DNA from: Streptomyces filipinensis
GTDB lineage: Bacteria; Actinomycetota; Actinomycetes; Streptomycetales; Streptomycetaceae
Assembly: GCF_014649495.1 (NCBI RefSeq)
Contig: NZ_BMTD01000001.1
Coordinates: forward strand, 496,001-560,000
Direction: 5' to 3'
DNA length: 64,000 nucleotides
Under the pieces are notes generated by a model. It did no database searches, was not told where the DNA came from, and worked only from the letters and a program-made list of their open reading frames with translations. Within the stretch, counting starts at the first letter, position 1. Each line of letters starts with the position of its first letter. A program made the position numbers and the translations under genes. Below, piece after piece: positions 24,846 to 33,199 of this stretch.

Positions 24846-25928
24846 CTATTCCGCGGTGTCCGCCGGGCCGTCCTTCGGCGGGGGCGGGGTCTTGAAGCCC
24901 TCGAAGCCTCGGCGGACCCGGCCGCCCAGGTCCCCCGCGCCGCCCGCGAGATCCGTGACCAGCTTCATCAGCGGGTCCTTGGAGGTCTTCACATCGCTCG
25001 CGTAGCTGGCCGCCGACTCGCGGAAGGAGTCGCTGACCGAGGTGTCCTTGTCCTCGTCACGCCGCGGGTAGTGGCCGTCCATGAGCCGCTGGAAGTCGCG
25101 GGACTCGGCCCACTTCTTCAGCTCGGCGGCCCGCACGGTGGTGAACGGATGCGAGCGGGGCATCACGTTCAGGATCTTCAGCACCGAGTCGCGCAGATCA
25201 CCCCCGGAGTCGTACTCCTCGGCCTGCTCCAGGAACGCGTCGACGTTCATCTCGTGCAGATGGTTGCCACCCGCGATCTTCATCAGACCGCGCATCGAGG
25301 CCCGCAGGTCCTGTCCCACCAGCAGCCCCGCCCGGTCCGCGGAGAGCTCCGACTTGCGGAACCACTCCCGCAGCGCCGTGATGATCGCCATGATCGCGAG
25401 GTTGCCCAGCGGGATCCAGGCCACCTTCAGGGCCAGGCTGGTCAGGAACAGCAGGATCGTGCGGTACACCGAGTGCCCGGACAGCGCGTGTCCCACCTCG
25501 TGCCCGACGACCGCCCGCATCTCCTCCTCGTCGAGGAGCTCCACGAGCCCCGTGGTGACGACGATGATCGGCTCGTCCAGGCCGATGCACATCGCGTTCG
25601 GCTGCGGGTCCTGCGTCACGTACATCGGCGGGACCTTCTCCAGGTCCAGGATGTGACAGGCGTCCAGCAGCATGTCGTGCAGGTGCTGGAACTGCCGCTC
25701 GGAGACCCGCACCGAGTCGGACAGGAACAGCAGTCTCAGGCTCCGCTCGGGCAGCAGCCCGCTGAGTGCCTTGAAGACGGTGTCGAACCCGCTCAGCTTG
25801 CGCAGCGCGACCAGGGCGGAGCGGTCGGCCGGATGCTCGTAGGCACGCGAGGAGATCCCCGGGAAGCGCCTGCGCTGCCTGCTCGGCACGCGCTCGTGCC
25901 CCGTCTGCTGCTGGCCGTCATCGGGCAT
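24846..25928 (-). CDS. M48-family membrane metallopeptidase
   Basis: 360 residues. Zinc protease with VVGHEVGHALSGHS (HExxH, two zinc ligands and the catalytic Glu) and ELSADRAGLL supplying the third ligand (Glu). Hydrophobic segments right after the active site (TILLFLTSLALKVAW, GNLAIMAIITAL) anchor it in the membrane, as in HtpX-like enzymes. The N-terminal 25 residues are basic. The C-terminal 80 residues are charged and end with a Pro-rich stretch. M48 membrane enzymes degrade misfolded membrane proteins. The start is taken as the ATG ending at 25928, with GGGG six bases upstream; an in-frame ATG at 25940 is possible. It is transcribed convergently to the preceding gene. Confidence 0.88.
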   Translation of the reverse strand: MPDDGQQQTGHERVPSRQRRRFPGISSRAYEHPADRSALVALRKLSGFDTVFKALSGLLPERSLRLLFLSDSVRVSERQFQHLHDMLLDACHILDLEKVPPMYVTQDPQPNAMCIGLDEPIIVVTTGLVELLDEEEMRAVVGHEVGHALSGHSVYRTILLFLTSLALKVAWIPLGNLAIMAIITALREWFRKSELSADRAGLLVGQDLRASMRGLMKIAGGNHLHEMNVDAFLEQAEEYDSGGDLRDSVLKILNVMPRSHPFTTVRAAELKKWAESRDFQRLMDGHYPRRDEDKDTSVSDSFRESAASYASDVKTSKDPLMKLVTDLAGGAGDLGGRVRRGFEGFKTPPPPKDGPADTAE

Positions 25929-26029
25929 GTCTTCCCCCATGTGCGTGTGAGTGCCACTGTGCCCCCGAGGCGGGGCCCAGCCTAGGCGGAGATACCGTGG
26001 ACGGGCAGTACAGCCGAAGGAGTCCACGC

Positions 26030-26194
26030 ATGGATCACCACCCCGCAGCCGCCCGGCTGACCGAGGCCGCCACGAGCGCCGTCCAGCAGCACGGGTCCGG
26101 GAATATGCTCCGCATCGTCCTGATCGTGATGATCCTGGGCTGTGTACTGACGGCCTGGTTCCTGCTGCGCGGCTACAAGCAGAAAGACGACTGA
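26030..26194 (+). CDS. 54-residue single-pass membrane microprotein
   Basis: MDHHPAAARLTEAATSAV begins a short polar region, followed by one membrane helix (about 27-47, MLRIVLIVMILGCVLTAWFLL) and a basic tail RGYKQKDD. GAAGGAG lies eight bases before the ATG at 26030, so translation is well supported. Function unknown. It is divergent from the M48 protease, and a second 54-residue membrane protein follows. Confidence 0.75.
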   Translation: MDHHPAAARLTEAATSAVQQHGSGNMLRIVLIVMILGCVLTAWFLLRGYKQKDD

Positions 26195-26220
26195 CGGCCG
26201 GCGGAAGTTCCGGTGGCCGT
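26194..26220 (+). terminator. Hairpin overlapping the stop of the first microprotein
   Basis: ACGGCCGGCGG and CCGGTGGCCGT pair with one mismatch and one wobble around AAGTT, beginning at the last base of the stop codon. Confidence 0.5.
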
Positions 26221-26315
26221 CCCCAACGGAGGAGTCGGCGTGATCGCCGCGCGGCCGCCCGCTTACGATGAGCCGACATCTTTATCCCGCCCACACGCGA
26301 TAGGTCCTGCCGAAG

Positions 26316-26480
26316 ATGAGCTTCCACAGCGCCGCAGCCCAGTTGGTCACCCTTGCCGCCGAGGGCGAGCCGCACGGCGGAAACCACGACAGCCTCAACC
26401 CTGCCATCACCGGCGGCAGCGCCCTGGTCATCCTGCTGCTCCTGCTGTGGATCACCACCCGCTTCAACCGCGACCGCTGA
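26316..26480 (+). CDS. Second 54-residue single-pass membrane microprotein
   Basis: Open frame from ATG 26316 to TGA 26480. [20 protein letters not shown] starts the polar part, then one membrane helix (about 33-48, [16 protein letters not shown]) and a basic end RFNRDR. Same length and layout as the upstream microprotein but no obvious sequence identity. The ribosome site is poor; a TACGAT at 26264-26269 could be its -10. It lies 56 bases before nadD. Coding is supported by the codon-position GC pattern and the clean membrane-protein composition, but not proven. Confidence 0.6.
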   Translation: MSFHSAAAQLVTLAAEGEPHGGNHDSLNPAITGGSALVILLLLLWITTRFNRDR

Positions 26481-26536
26481 GCAGGGACCCCGTCCCCGGC
26501 CGGACGCCACAGGCCGGGCCGGTAGGGTCTGCACGC

Positions 26537-27223
26537 ATGGGAGAGCAGGACATGCCTACCGGTCCGGCGTACGAGAGCGCCGACGACACGGTGAAGCACC
26601 CGCAGTACGGCCCGGGCAACGGCCCCGTCCACACGGGCAAGCGACGCCTGGGCGTCATGGGCGGAACCTTCGACCCGATCCACCACGGGCACCTCGTGGC
26701 GGCCAGCGAGGTCGCCGCGCAGTTCCAGCTGGACGAGGTGGTGTTCGTGCCCACCGGCCAGCCGTGGCAGAAGTCCCACCGCAAGGTCTCCCCGGCCGAG
26801 GACCGCTATCTGATGACGGTCATCGCGACCGCCGAGAACCCCCAGTTCTCCGTCAGCCGCATCGACATCGACCGCGGTGGTCCCACCTACACCGTGGACA
26901 CGCTGCGTGACCTGCGCGCCCTCAACCCCGACACCGACCTGTTCTTCATCACCGGCGCCGACGCCCTCGCCCAGCTGCTGACCTGGCGGGACAGCGAGGA
27001 ACTGTTCTCCCTCGCCCACTTCATCGGCGTCACCCGGCCCGGCCACCACCTGACCAATCCGGGTCTGCCGGAGGGCGGTGTCTCCCTCGTCGAGGTTCCG
27101 GCCATGGCCATCTCCTCCACGGACTGCCGGGCGAGAGTCGCCAAGGGAGACCCCATCTGGTACATGGTGCCGGACGGAGTCGTGCGCTACATCGCCAAGC
27201 GCCAGCTGTACCGCGGCGAGTGA
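26537..27223 (+). CDS. nadD: Nicotinate-nucleotide adenylyltransferase
   Basis: 228 residues. Transfers AMP from ATP to nicotinate mononucleotide, the penultimate step of NAD synthesis. [18 protein letters not shown] carries the nucleotidyltransferase motif (GxFxxxHxGH), and [12 protein letters not shown] is the ISSTxxR motif near the C-terminus. [15 protein letters not shown] is conserved in NadD. About 35 polar residues precede the catalytic domain, longer than in E. coli. The ATG at 26537 has TAGGGT eight bases upstream and no ribosome site, suggesting a leaderless transcript; ATG 26552 is an alternative. The LCP gene and rsfS follow in the same direction, a common actinobacterial order. 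Confidence 0.95.
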   Translation: MGEQDMPTGPAYESADDTVKHPQYGPGNGPVHTGKRRLGVMGGTFDPIHHGHLVAASEVAAQFQLDEVVFVPTGQPWQKSHRKVSPAEDRYLMTVIATAENPQFSVSRIDIDRGGPTYTVDTLRDLRALNPDTDLFFITGADALAQLLTWRDSEELFSLAHFIGVTRPGHHLTNPGLPEGGVSLVEVPAMAISSTDCRARVAKGDPIWYMVPDGVVRYIAKRQLYRGE

Positions 27224-27239
27224 GCCGAGAGGGGCACCG

Positions 27240-28946
27240 GTGAACGACCGATACGACGCGGGTGACGGCGGCTACGGCGCCGGCCCGTACGAACTCGTGG
27301 GCTACGACGAGTACGGCCAGCCCGTGTACCGGCAGGTCCCGGCACAGCAGGCCCAGCAGGCGACCTACGACCCGTACACCCAGCAGCAGGGCTACGGATA
27401 CGACCCGTACGCCACCGGCCAGCAGCCGCCGGTGCCCTCGTACGACTCCGGCCGGCCGGCGCCGGCGTACGACCCGTACGGCTCCCAGGCCCCCTACGGC
27501 GCCGGCACCCAGCACAGCGGCGGCTACGACCCCTACGGGCAGCCCGCGAGCAGCGGACAGCAGCCCCGGGTCACCGAGCAGACCGCCTACATCCCGCAGC
27601 AGGCCGGCCCGGCGGAGCACCCGCACGCCCCGGCCCAGCCCGAGGAGCCGCGGGACGAGGGCGAACCGGACTACCACACCGAGCAGTTCGCGTTCGTCGA
27701 GGAGCCGGACGGCGACTCCGAGGACGTCATCGACTGGCTGAAGTTCACCGAGAACCGCACCGAGCGCCGCGAGGAGGCCCGCCGCCGCGCACGCAGCCGC
27801 ATCATCGCCCTCCTCGTGGTCCTCGCCCTCGTCGCCGTCGGCGGCGTCGGCTACCTCTGGTACGCCGGAAAACTGCCCGGCCTGTCCTCCTCCGGCTCCA
27901 AGCCCGGCGCGGCCACGCCCGTCAGCGCCCAGAAACGCGACGTGATCGTCGTCCACCTGCACAACACCGGCAAGGGCGGCACCTCCACGGCACTGCTGGT
28001 GGACAACACCACCACCAAGCAGGGCAGCACCGTACTGCTGCCCAACTCCCTGGCGCTGAGCGACGACGACGGCTCCACCACGACCCTCGCCAAGTCGGTC
28101 GACGGCGACGGCGCCTCCGGCACCCGCGACCAGCTCGACACCGTCCTCGGCACCAACATCCAGGGCACCTGGCGCCTCGACACCCCCTACCTGCAGAACC
28201 TCGTCGACCTGGTCGGCAACATCGACCTCGACACCAACACGGACGTGCCCGACCCGGACGCAAAGAAGAAGGGCGCCGAGCCGCTCGTCCACAAGGGCAG
28301 CGCCCAGACCCTCAGCGGCAAGATGGCGGTCGCCTACGCCACCTACCGTGCCGCCGGCGAGTCCCAGAACGTCCAGCTGGAGCGGTTCGGCCAGGTCATG
28401 CAGGGCGTACTGCGCAAGCTGTCCTCCGACCCGTCGTCGGCCACCACCACCGTGCAGACGCTCGCGCAGATCCTCGATCCGCCGCTCACCGACAAGGACC
28501 TCGGCACCTTCCTCGCCAGGCTCGCCGACCTCGCCAAGAGCGGCGACTACAAGACCGCCCTGCTGCCCGTGCAGGCCGACGGCACCCTGACCGCGCAGAC
28601 CAGCGACAGCGTGGTGAAGAACATCCTCGGCGGCACCGCCAAGAGCCCCGACGCCGGCTCCGCGGTCCGGGTCTCGGTGCGGAACGCCACCGGTGTGAAG
28701 GACGACAGCGAGAAGGCCCGCGTGGTCCTCCTCAACGGCGGCTTCACCTTCCTGGAGGGTGGCACGGCCTCCGGCGCCCAGACCGCCTCGAAGGTGGTCT
28801 ACTCGGACGCCTCCCACAAGGCGGACGCCACACAGGTCGCCAAGACCCTCGGCCTGCCCGGCGGCTCCGTGACCAAGGGAACCGTCTCCTCGGGTGCCGA
28901 CGTCTCGGTCGTCCTCGGCCAGGACTACAGGCCCGCCGCGTCCTGA
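27240..28946 (+). CDS. pdtA: LCP-family wall-polymer ligase, PdtA-like
   Basis: 568 residues. A disordered Tyr/Gln/Pro cytoplasmic region (1-165) with YDPY repeats is followed by a basic stretch and one membrane helix (about 188-208). Outside are an LCP (LytR-CpsA-Psr) domain (about 230-410) and a LytR_C domain (about 475-565, VRVSVRNATGV to TLGLPGG). LCP enzymes transfer undecaprenyl-linked glycopolymers onto peptidoglycan. The conserved region YATYRAAGESQNVQLERFG keeps the usual spacing of the Arg/Asp/Arg cluster but with substitutions, so the site is degenerate. I recall S. coelicolor SCO2578 (PdtA, polydiglycosylphosphate transferase) at this location, hence the symbol. GTG 27240 follows GAGAGGGG. 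Confidence 0.8.
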   Translation: MNDRYDAGDGGYGAGPYELVGYDEYGQPVYRQVPAQQAQQATYDPYTQQQGYGYDPYATGQQPPVPSYDSGRPAPAYDPYGSQAPYGAGTQHSGGYDPYGQPASSGQQPRVTEQTAYIPQQAGPAEHPHAPAQPEEPRDEGEPDYHTEQFAFVEEPDGDSEDVIDWLKFTENRTERREEARRRARSRIIALLVVLALVAVGGVGYLWYAGKLPGLSSSGSKPGAATPVSAQKRDVIVVHLHNTGKGGTSTALLVDNTTTKQGSTVLLPNSLALSDDDGSTTTLAKSVDGDGASGTRDQLDTVLGTNIQGTWRLDTPYLQNLVDLVGNIDLDTNTDVPDPDAKKKGAEPLVHKGSAQTLSGKMAVAYATYRAAGESQNVQLERFGQVMQGVLRKLSSDPSSATTTVQTLAQILDPPLTDKDLGTFLARLADLAKSGDYKTALLPVQADGTLTAQTSDSVVKNILGGTAKSPDAGSAVRVSVRNATGVKDDSEKARVVLLNGGFTFLEGGTASGAQTASKVVYSDASHKADATQVAKTLGLPGGSVTKGTVSSGADVSVVLGQDYRPAAS

Positions 28947-28954
28947 CCCAGCCC

Positions 28955-28992
28955 GCGCACCCCACGTGCCACCGTAATCGCGTGGGGTGCGC
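28955..28992 (+). terminator. Terminator after the LCP gene
   Basis: GCGCACCCCACG and CGTGGGGTGCGC form a perfect 12-base stem with a 14-base loop, nine bases past the stop. Confidence 0.7.
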
Positions 28993-29046
28993 CGGGCGGT
29001 CCGTGAGACCCTTGAGGTCCAGCGACCGCCGACCGAAAGCTTCGTA

Positions 29047-29490
29047 GTGACCGCCACCGACCGTTCCCTTGAGCTCATCCACACCGCCGCCCAGGCAGCG
29101 GCCGACAAGCTCGCCCACGACGTGATCGCCTACGACGTCAGCGACGTGCTGTCGATCACGGACGCCTTCCTGCTGGCTTCCGCGCCGAACGACCGCCAGG
29201 TCAAGGCCATCGTCGACGAGATCGAGGAGCGCCTGCAGAAGGAACTCGGCGCCAAGCCGGTACGCCGCGAGGGCGACCGCGACTCCCGCTGGATCCTGCT
29301 CGACTACGTCGACATCGTCGTGCACGTCCAGCACAGCGAGGAGCGGGTCTTCTACGCTCTGGAGCGGCTGTGGAAGGACTGCCCCGAACTGGAGCTGCCC
29401 GCCGACGCCAAGGCCACCCGCGGCAAGGCCGAGGAGCACGCCAAGCTGCAGGCTGCCGAGGCCGAGCAGGAACCCGGCGGGGAGTGGTGA
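29047..29490 (+). CDS. rsfS: Ribosome silencing factor RsfS (Iojap/DUF143)
   Basis: 147 residues. Binds L14 of the free 50S subunit and blocks subunit joining under starvation. Diagnostic stretches: DVIAYDVSDVLSITDAFLL, SAPNDRQVKAIVDEIEE, and SRWILLDYVDIVVHVQ, which holds the L14-contact strand. The C-terminal 30 residues are an Ala/Glu/Lys helix beyond the usual domain. The start is the GTG at 29047. Its stop overlaps the next gene's ATG by one base, so the two are translationally coupled. Confidence 0.95.
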   Translation: MTATDRSLELIHTAAQAAADKLAHDVIAYDVSDVLSITDAFLLASAPNDRQVKAIVDEIEERLQKELGAKPVRREGDRDSRWILLDYVDIVVHVQHSEERVFYALERLWKDCPELELPADAKATRGKAEEHAKLQAAEAEQEPGGEW

Positions 29491-30158
29491 TGAGCGCCAC
29501 CGGAGAGGTGTCCGACCGCAGGAGCCGCGGCCGCCGCATCATCCTGTGGCGGCACGGCCAGACCGCCTGGAACGTCGAGCGCCGCTTCCAGGGCAGCACC
29601 GACGTCGCGCTGACCGAGACCGGCATCGGCCAGGCCCGTCGCGCCGCCCGGCTGCTGGCCTCCCTGGGACCCGACGCCATCATCTCCTCGGACCTGCAGC
29701 GGGCGGCGGACACGGCCGCGGAGCTGGCCACCCTCACCGGCCTCGACATCACCCGCGAGGAAGCCCTCCGCGAGACCTACGCGGGCGTCTGGCAGGGACT
29801 GACGCACGAGGAGATCATCGCCCGCTACGGCGAGGAGTACGCCGCCTGGAAGCGCGGCGAGGCGGTTCGCCGCGGCGGCGGCGAACTGGAGACCGAGGTC
29901 GCCGACCGTGCCGCACCCGTCGTCCTGGGGCACGCCGAGAAGCTCCCCGAGGACGGCACCCTGGTCGTCGTCAGCCACGGCGGCACCATCCGCACCACCA
30001 TCGGCCGGCTCCTGGGTCTGGAGGCCGGGCACTGGGAGAGCCTCGGCGGCCTCTCCAACTGCTGCTGGTCCGTGCTCGGTGAGGGCGCCCGCGGCTGGCG
30101 CCTGCTGGAGCACAACGCGGGCACCCTCCCGGAGCCCGTCCTCGGCGACGACGACTGA
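29490..30158 (+). CDS. Histidine phosphatase (phosphoglycerate mutase-like)
   Basis: 222 residues. LWRHGQTAWN contains the RHG phospho-histidine motif; SSDLQRAADTA carries the conserved Arg; ETYAGVWQGL holds the acid/base Glu; VVSHGGTIR supplies the second catalytic His. These define the branch-1 histidine phosphatases. Mycobacterial relatives next to rsfS have been described as glucosyl-3-phosphoglycerate phosphatases, so that activity is possible, but the substrate cannot be read from the sequence. The start ATG overlaps the rsfS TGA (TGATG). The tRNA-Ala gene follows 90 bases downstream. Confidence 0.9.
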   Translation: MSATGEVSDRRSRGRRIILWRHGQTAWNVERRFQGSTDVALTETGIGQARRAARLLASLGPDAIISSDLQRAADTAAELATLTGLDITREEALRETYAGVWQGLTHEEIIARYGEEYAAWKRGEAVRRGGGELETEVADRAAPVVLGHAEKLPEDGTLVVVSHGGTIRTTIGRLLGLEAGHWESLGGLSNCCWSVLGEGARGWRLLEHNAGTLPEPVLGDDD

Positions 30159-30248
30159 GCCGTCGCAGGCTCGCGGACCCCGGATTTCACTTTCTGGCAG
30201 GTCACAGGCTAAAGTTCTTCTTGTTCGGCCCGCCGAGCGGGAAGACAC

Positions 30249-30321
30249 GGGGCTATAGCTCAGTTGGTAGAGCGCCTGCATGGCATGCAGGAGGTCAGGA
30301 GTTCAATTCTCCTTAGCTCCA
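30249..30321 (+). tRNA. tRNA-Ala (anticodon GGC), copy 1
   Basis: 73 bases with a full cloverleaf: acceptor GGGGCTA / TAGCTCC, D arm AGCTCAGTTGGTAGAGC, anticodon stem CCTGC / GCAGG with loop ATGGCAT (anticodon GGC, reads GCC/GCU), T arm with GTTCAAT. The discriminator is A; CCA is not encoded. It is identical to the gene at 34752. Confidence 0.97.
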
Positions 30322-30365
30322 CAGATCGACACTCTGTTGAGTTGTCAAAGATCGGTGATGAGGAT

Positions 30366-30391
30366 CCCGTCCCCTCAGGGGGCGGGGTTTT
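30366..30391 (+). terminator. Terminator shared by tRNA-Ala copy 1 and the convergent regulator gene
   Basis: CCCGTCCCC pairs with GGGGGCGGG around a three-base loop, followed by TTTTC. The loop (30375-30377) is the stop codon of the XRE gene on the opposite strand, so the structure overlaps that gene's 3' end. Confidence 0.75.
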
Positions 30392-31292
30392 CTGTTGTCA
30401 GGGTCGGGGGCCACAGCCGCTCTCTTCGCTCCCGCAGCGCCGCGACCTTCGCGCGTGACCTCTCGTCCTCCGGTGTGTAGACCACGATCCGGCACTCGGG
30501 CATCCCGTCGATGGACAGCGACTGCGAGGACAGCCGCATGTCACCCACCGCCGCGTGACGGAACGTCTTCACCCGAGGGCCCGGGGGTATCACCTCGCCG
30601 CTCGCCCAGAGCCTCGCGAACCAGGGGCTCGCCGCCGACAGCGCGCGTATGTAGTCCTCCCAGGCCCGCTCGCCCACGTGCCGGCCGTACGCCGACCGCA
30701 GCGTCGCCACCATCACCGGCAGCTCGTGCTCCCGGTGCACCACCGGGCACGTCTCCTCCGGCAGCGTGAACAGCGTCCACAACACGTTCGGCGCGCCGAT
30801 CGCACCGGCCTCCGGCACCGTGAACAGGTCGCGGTACGCCGGGTTCGCGGCCAGGACGTCGTAACGCGCGTTGTAGACCACGGCCAGCAGCGGGTCGAGG
30901 GCGTCGATGACGTCCTGCACCCGCGGGGCGACCCGGCGCGGCAGATCCTGCGCCGCCGCCTCGAACGGGACTTCCGCCAGGCGGTACAGATGCTCCCGCT
31001 CCGGCGCGTCCAGCCGCAGCGTGCGCGCGACCGCGTCCAGCACCTGCGGCGAGGCGTTGATCGGCCGGCCCTGCTCCAGCCATGTGTACCAGGTCACGCC
31101 CACGCCGGAGAGCTGGGCGACCTCCTCCCGGCGCAGCCCGGGCGTGCGCCGGCGCAGGCCCGGTGGCATCCCCACGTCGGCCGGTGTCACCCGCGCCCGC
31201 CTGCTCCGCAGAAAGACGGCCAGCTCCGGCCTGCGCCGCTGCGTGCTCGGCGCCCGCGCCGCCCTCGTCGTGTTCGTCGGCTCCATCGCCAT
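30375..31292 (-). CDS. XRE-family regulator with MmyB-like ligand domain
   Basis: 305 residues. An N-terminal HTH (about 20-85: ELAVFLRSRRARVTPADVG, then TPGLRREEVAQLSGVGVTWYTWLEQGR) is followed by a MmyB/MltR-type domain (about 105-275) with VVYNARYDVLAANPAYRDLF and RLSSQSLSIDGMPECRIVVYTP. The family binds fatty-acid-like or other small ligands and usually controls an adjacent, divergent oxidoreductase or pump gene. Here the divergent neighbour is an MFS transporter and the 125-base gap carries palindromes. The ATG at 31292 is preceded by GGGGGG at good spacing; ATG 31286 is also possible. Confidence 0.9.
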   Translation of the reverse strand: MAMEPTNTTRAARAPSTQRRRPELAVFLRSRRARVTPADVGMPPGLRRRTPGLRREEVAQLSGVGVTWYTWLEQGRPINASPQVLDAVARTLRLDAPEREHLYRLAEVPFEAAAQDLPRRVAPRVQDVIDALDPLLAVVYNARYDVLAANPAYRDLFTVPEAGAIGAPNVLWTLFTLPEETCPVVHREHELPVMVATLRSAYGRHVGERAWEDYIRALSAASPWFARLWASGEVIPPGPRVKTFRHAAVGDMRLSSQSLSIDGMPECRIVVYTPEDERSRAKVAALRERRERLWPPTLTTENPAP

Positions 31293-31352
31293 CGTCAAGC
31301 CCCCCGTCGTCCCCGTCTTCCATCGTCGGCAGCCGGGCCCGGTCCTGCCAGG

Positions 31353-31396
31353 TGCTGGCAGTACCAGCATCACCGGGCACTCGGCACCGGTACCGG
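31353..31396. promoter_or_regulatory. Palindromes between the XRE regulator and the MFS gene
   Basis: Two inverted repeats lie in the divergent promoter region: TGCTGG-CAGTA-CCAGCA (31353-31369) and CCGGTACCGG (31387-31396). Either could be the XRE regulator's operator. No clear -35/-10 pair was seen on either strand. Confidence 0.5.
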
Positions 31397-31417
31397 CTCG
31401 TCGTCAGGCTCGACGCC

Positions 31418-32953
31418 ATGACGACGACATCCCGGTCCGGACCGGGCCCCGGGCCCGCTCCCCACCCTGAGATCAGTGAACCATCCGCCACTGACAGTGA
31501 CCTCGCCACCGCGAACGGTGCGGGATCATCCGTCACCCACAGTGAAGCACCCGGCACTGACAACCGGCCCCGGCTGCTCCTCGCGGTCCTGCTCACCGCC
31601 CTGTTCATGGCGGCCCTCGACGTCTTCATCGTGAACGTCGCCGCCCCCACCATCGGTTCCGAACTCCATGCGACGGGCGCCGATCTGCAGCTGGTCATCG
31701 CCGGCTACACCATCTCCTACTCCGTTCTGATGATCACCGGTGCCCGGCTCGGCGACCGGCTCGGCCACGGCCGGGTGCATCTCGCCGGCGTCGCCCTGTT
31801 CACCGCGGCCTCGCTCGCCTGCGGCCTGGCGCAGGGGGCGACCGAACTGATCGTCTTCCGTCTGGTGCAGGGCGCCGGTGCGGCGTCCGCCATCCCGCAG
31901 GTGCTCAGCCTGATCCAGCGCACGTTCACCGGCGAGGCGCGGGCCCGGGCGCTCGGCGCCTATTCAGCGGTCCTCGCCGTCGGCGCGGCGGCCGGCCAGA
32001 TCGCGGGCGGCGTGCTCGTCAGCGCCGATCTCTTCGGCACGGGCTGGCGGCCGGTGTTCCTGGTCAACGTGCCGGTGGGCGTCCTGCTGCTGGTACTGGG
32101 CCGCCGCGTGCTGCCGCTGGGCGGCGCCGGCGGAAAGGGGCGGTCCCGCGCGCTCGACCTGCCCGGACTGGTGCTGCTGGGCGCGTCCGTGTCGATGCTG
32201 ACGGTGCCGCTGGTGCTCGGGCAGCAGGAGGACTGGCCGGTGTGGTCCTGGCTGTCGCTGGCCGGAGCCGCGCTGCTGTTCGGGCTGTTCTGCGGATACG
32301 AGTCCCGACTGGCCCGGCGCGGTGGCGCCCCGCTGATCGCACCCCGGGTGCTGCGCCATCCCGGGATGGGCCTGGCCGTCTTCCGCATCCTCGCCGTGAT
32401 GTCGGTCAACGCCGGCTTCCTGTTCGCCCTGACCCTGCACGTCCAGGGCGGCCTCGGCTACAGCGCGCTGCGGGCCGGCCTGGGCTTCGCCCCGACCGCC
32501 GCCGTCTTCGGGGCCGTCAGCGTGACCTGGCGAAGGTGGCCCGCGGGCCTGCGGCGCGTGCTGACCCCCGCCGGGTTCGCGCTGACCGCGGTGTCCGTGG
32601 CCGTCGTGGGGGTGGCCTTCCACACGGGCGGCGACGGGGGAGCGGTCCTGTACGCCGGATACGCCGGCGTGGGCGCCGGGCTCGCGCTCGCCTTCAGCCC
32701 GACGCTCACCGGCGCGCTCGCCACCGTGCGCCCCGAGGACGCGGCGGACGCCAGCGGCCTGCTGGCGACGGTCGCCCAGCTCGGTCAGCTGATCGGCGTG
32801 GCCTCCTTCGGCACACTGTTCCTGAACCGGCTTGAGTCACTCGGCGTCGTGCGCTCGTATAGCTCTGCGGAGGCGTTCTGGGTGTGCGCCTGGGCGCTGG
32901 CCGCGACGGCCGCGGCGGGGGCCGTGTCCGGACTGGTACTGAGGCGTCGCTGA
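31418..32953 (+). CDS. MFS drug/proton antiporter, DHA2 (EmrB/QacA) family
   Basis: 511 residues; a 55-residue polar N-terminus, then about 14 membrane helices. DHA2 signatures: LFMAALDVFIVNVAAPTI (motif D1), LGDRLGHGRV (motif A), RLVQGAGAASAIPQVLSLI (motif B), and AGQIAGGVLV close to motif C. Exports hydrophobic compounds using the proton gradient; substrate unknown. The ATG at 31418 overlaps no other gene and no strong ribosome site is visible. Divergent from, and probably controlled by, the XRE regulator. Confidence 0.92.
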   Translation: MTTTSRSGPGPGPAPHPEISEPSATDSDLATANGAGSSVTHSEAPGTDNRPRLLLAVLLTALFMAALDVFIVNVAAPTIGSELHATGADLQLVIAGYTISYSVLMITGARLGDRLGHGRVHLAGVALFTAASLACGLAQGATELIVFRLVQGAGAASAIPQVLSLIQRTFTGEARARALGAYSAVLAVGAAAGQIAGGVLVSADLFGTGWRPVFLVNVPVGVLLLVLGRRVLPLGGAGGKGRSRALDLPGLVLLGASVSMLTVPLVLGQQEDWPVWSWLSLAGAALLFGLFCGYESRLARRGGAPLIAPRVLRHPGMGLAVFRILAVMSVNAGFLFALTLHVQGGLGYSALRAGLGFAPTAAVFGAVSVTWRRWPAGLRRVLTPAGFALTAVSVAVVGVAFHTGGDGGAVLYAGYAGVGAGLALAFSPTLTGALATVRPEDAADASGLLATVAQLGQLIGVASFGTLFLNRLESLGVVRSYSSAEAFWVCAWALAATAAAGAVSGLVLRRR

Positions 32954-32962
32954 CCGTATTGC

Positions 32963-32991
32963 TCCGGCCGTGGCAGAATCAAACGGCCGGA
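32963..32991 (+). terminator. Terminator after the MFS gene
   Basis: TCCGGCCGT and ACGGCCGGA form a perfect nine-base stem with an 11-base loop, ten bases past the stop and upstream of the zinc-ribbon genes. Confidence 0.6.
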
Positions 32992-33022
32992 AGGGGGCGC
33001 GGCCCGACGGGAGGGAGTAGCG

Positions 33023-33196
33023 ATGCCTGCGAGCATCCTTGAGGAGGTCGGCCACCTCCTCGGTGCGGCGTTGATACGGAACACGACAACGCGGCTGAGC
33101 TGCCCTTCCTGTGGTTCCGCGCATGTCGCCCAGGTTCTCGGCGACAACGGCGGAATCTCCTACGTGTGCACGGCCTGCGGCCACAGCTGGAGCTGA
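33023..33196 (+). CDS. 57-residue zinc-ribbon microprotein
   Basis: Open frame from ATG 33023 with a strong GGGAGGGAG site upstream. A short amphipathic helix (MPASILEEVGHLLGAALIR) precedes a compact zinc ribbon: CPSCG, about 20 residues, then CTACGHSW, i.e. two CxxC knuckles. The GDNGGISYVCTACGHSWS end resembles C-terminal ribbons of transcription or RNA-related factors. Function unknown; nucleic-acid or protein contact is inferred from the fold. It stops three bases before the next gene, which encodes another cysteine-paired protein, so the two are probably co-translated. Confidence 0.8.
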   Translation: MPASILEEVGHLLGAALIRNTTTRLSCPSCGSAHVAQVLGDNGGISYVCTACGHSWS

Positions 33197-33199
33197 TCG

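Noticed and set aside
30264..30480. Small frames overlapping the tRNA-Ala gene (and the matching ones at 34680-35129)
   Set aside because: They run through the tRNA and terminator sequences and recur in both copies only because the tRNA genes are identical.
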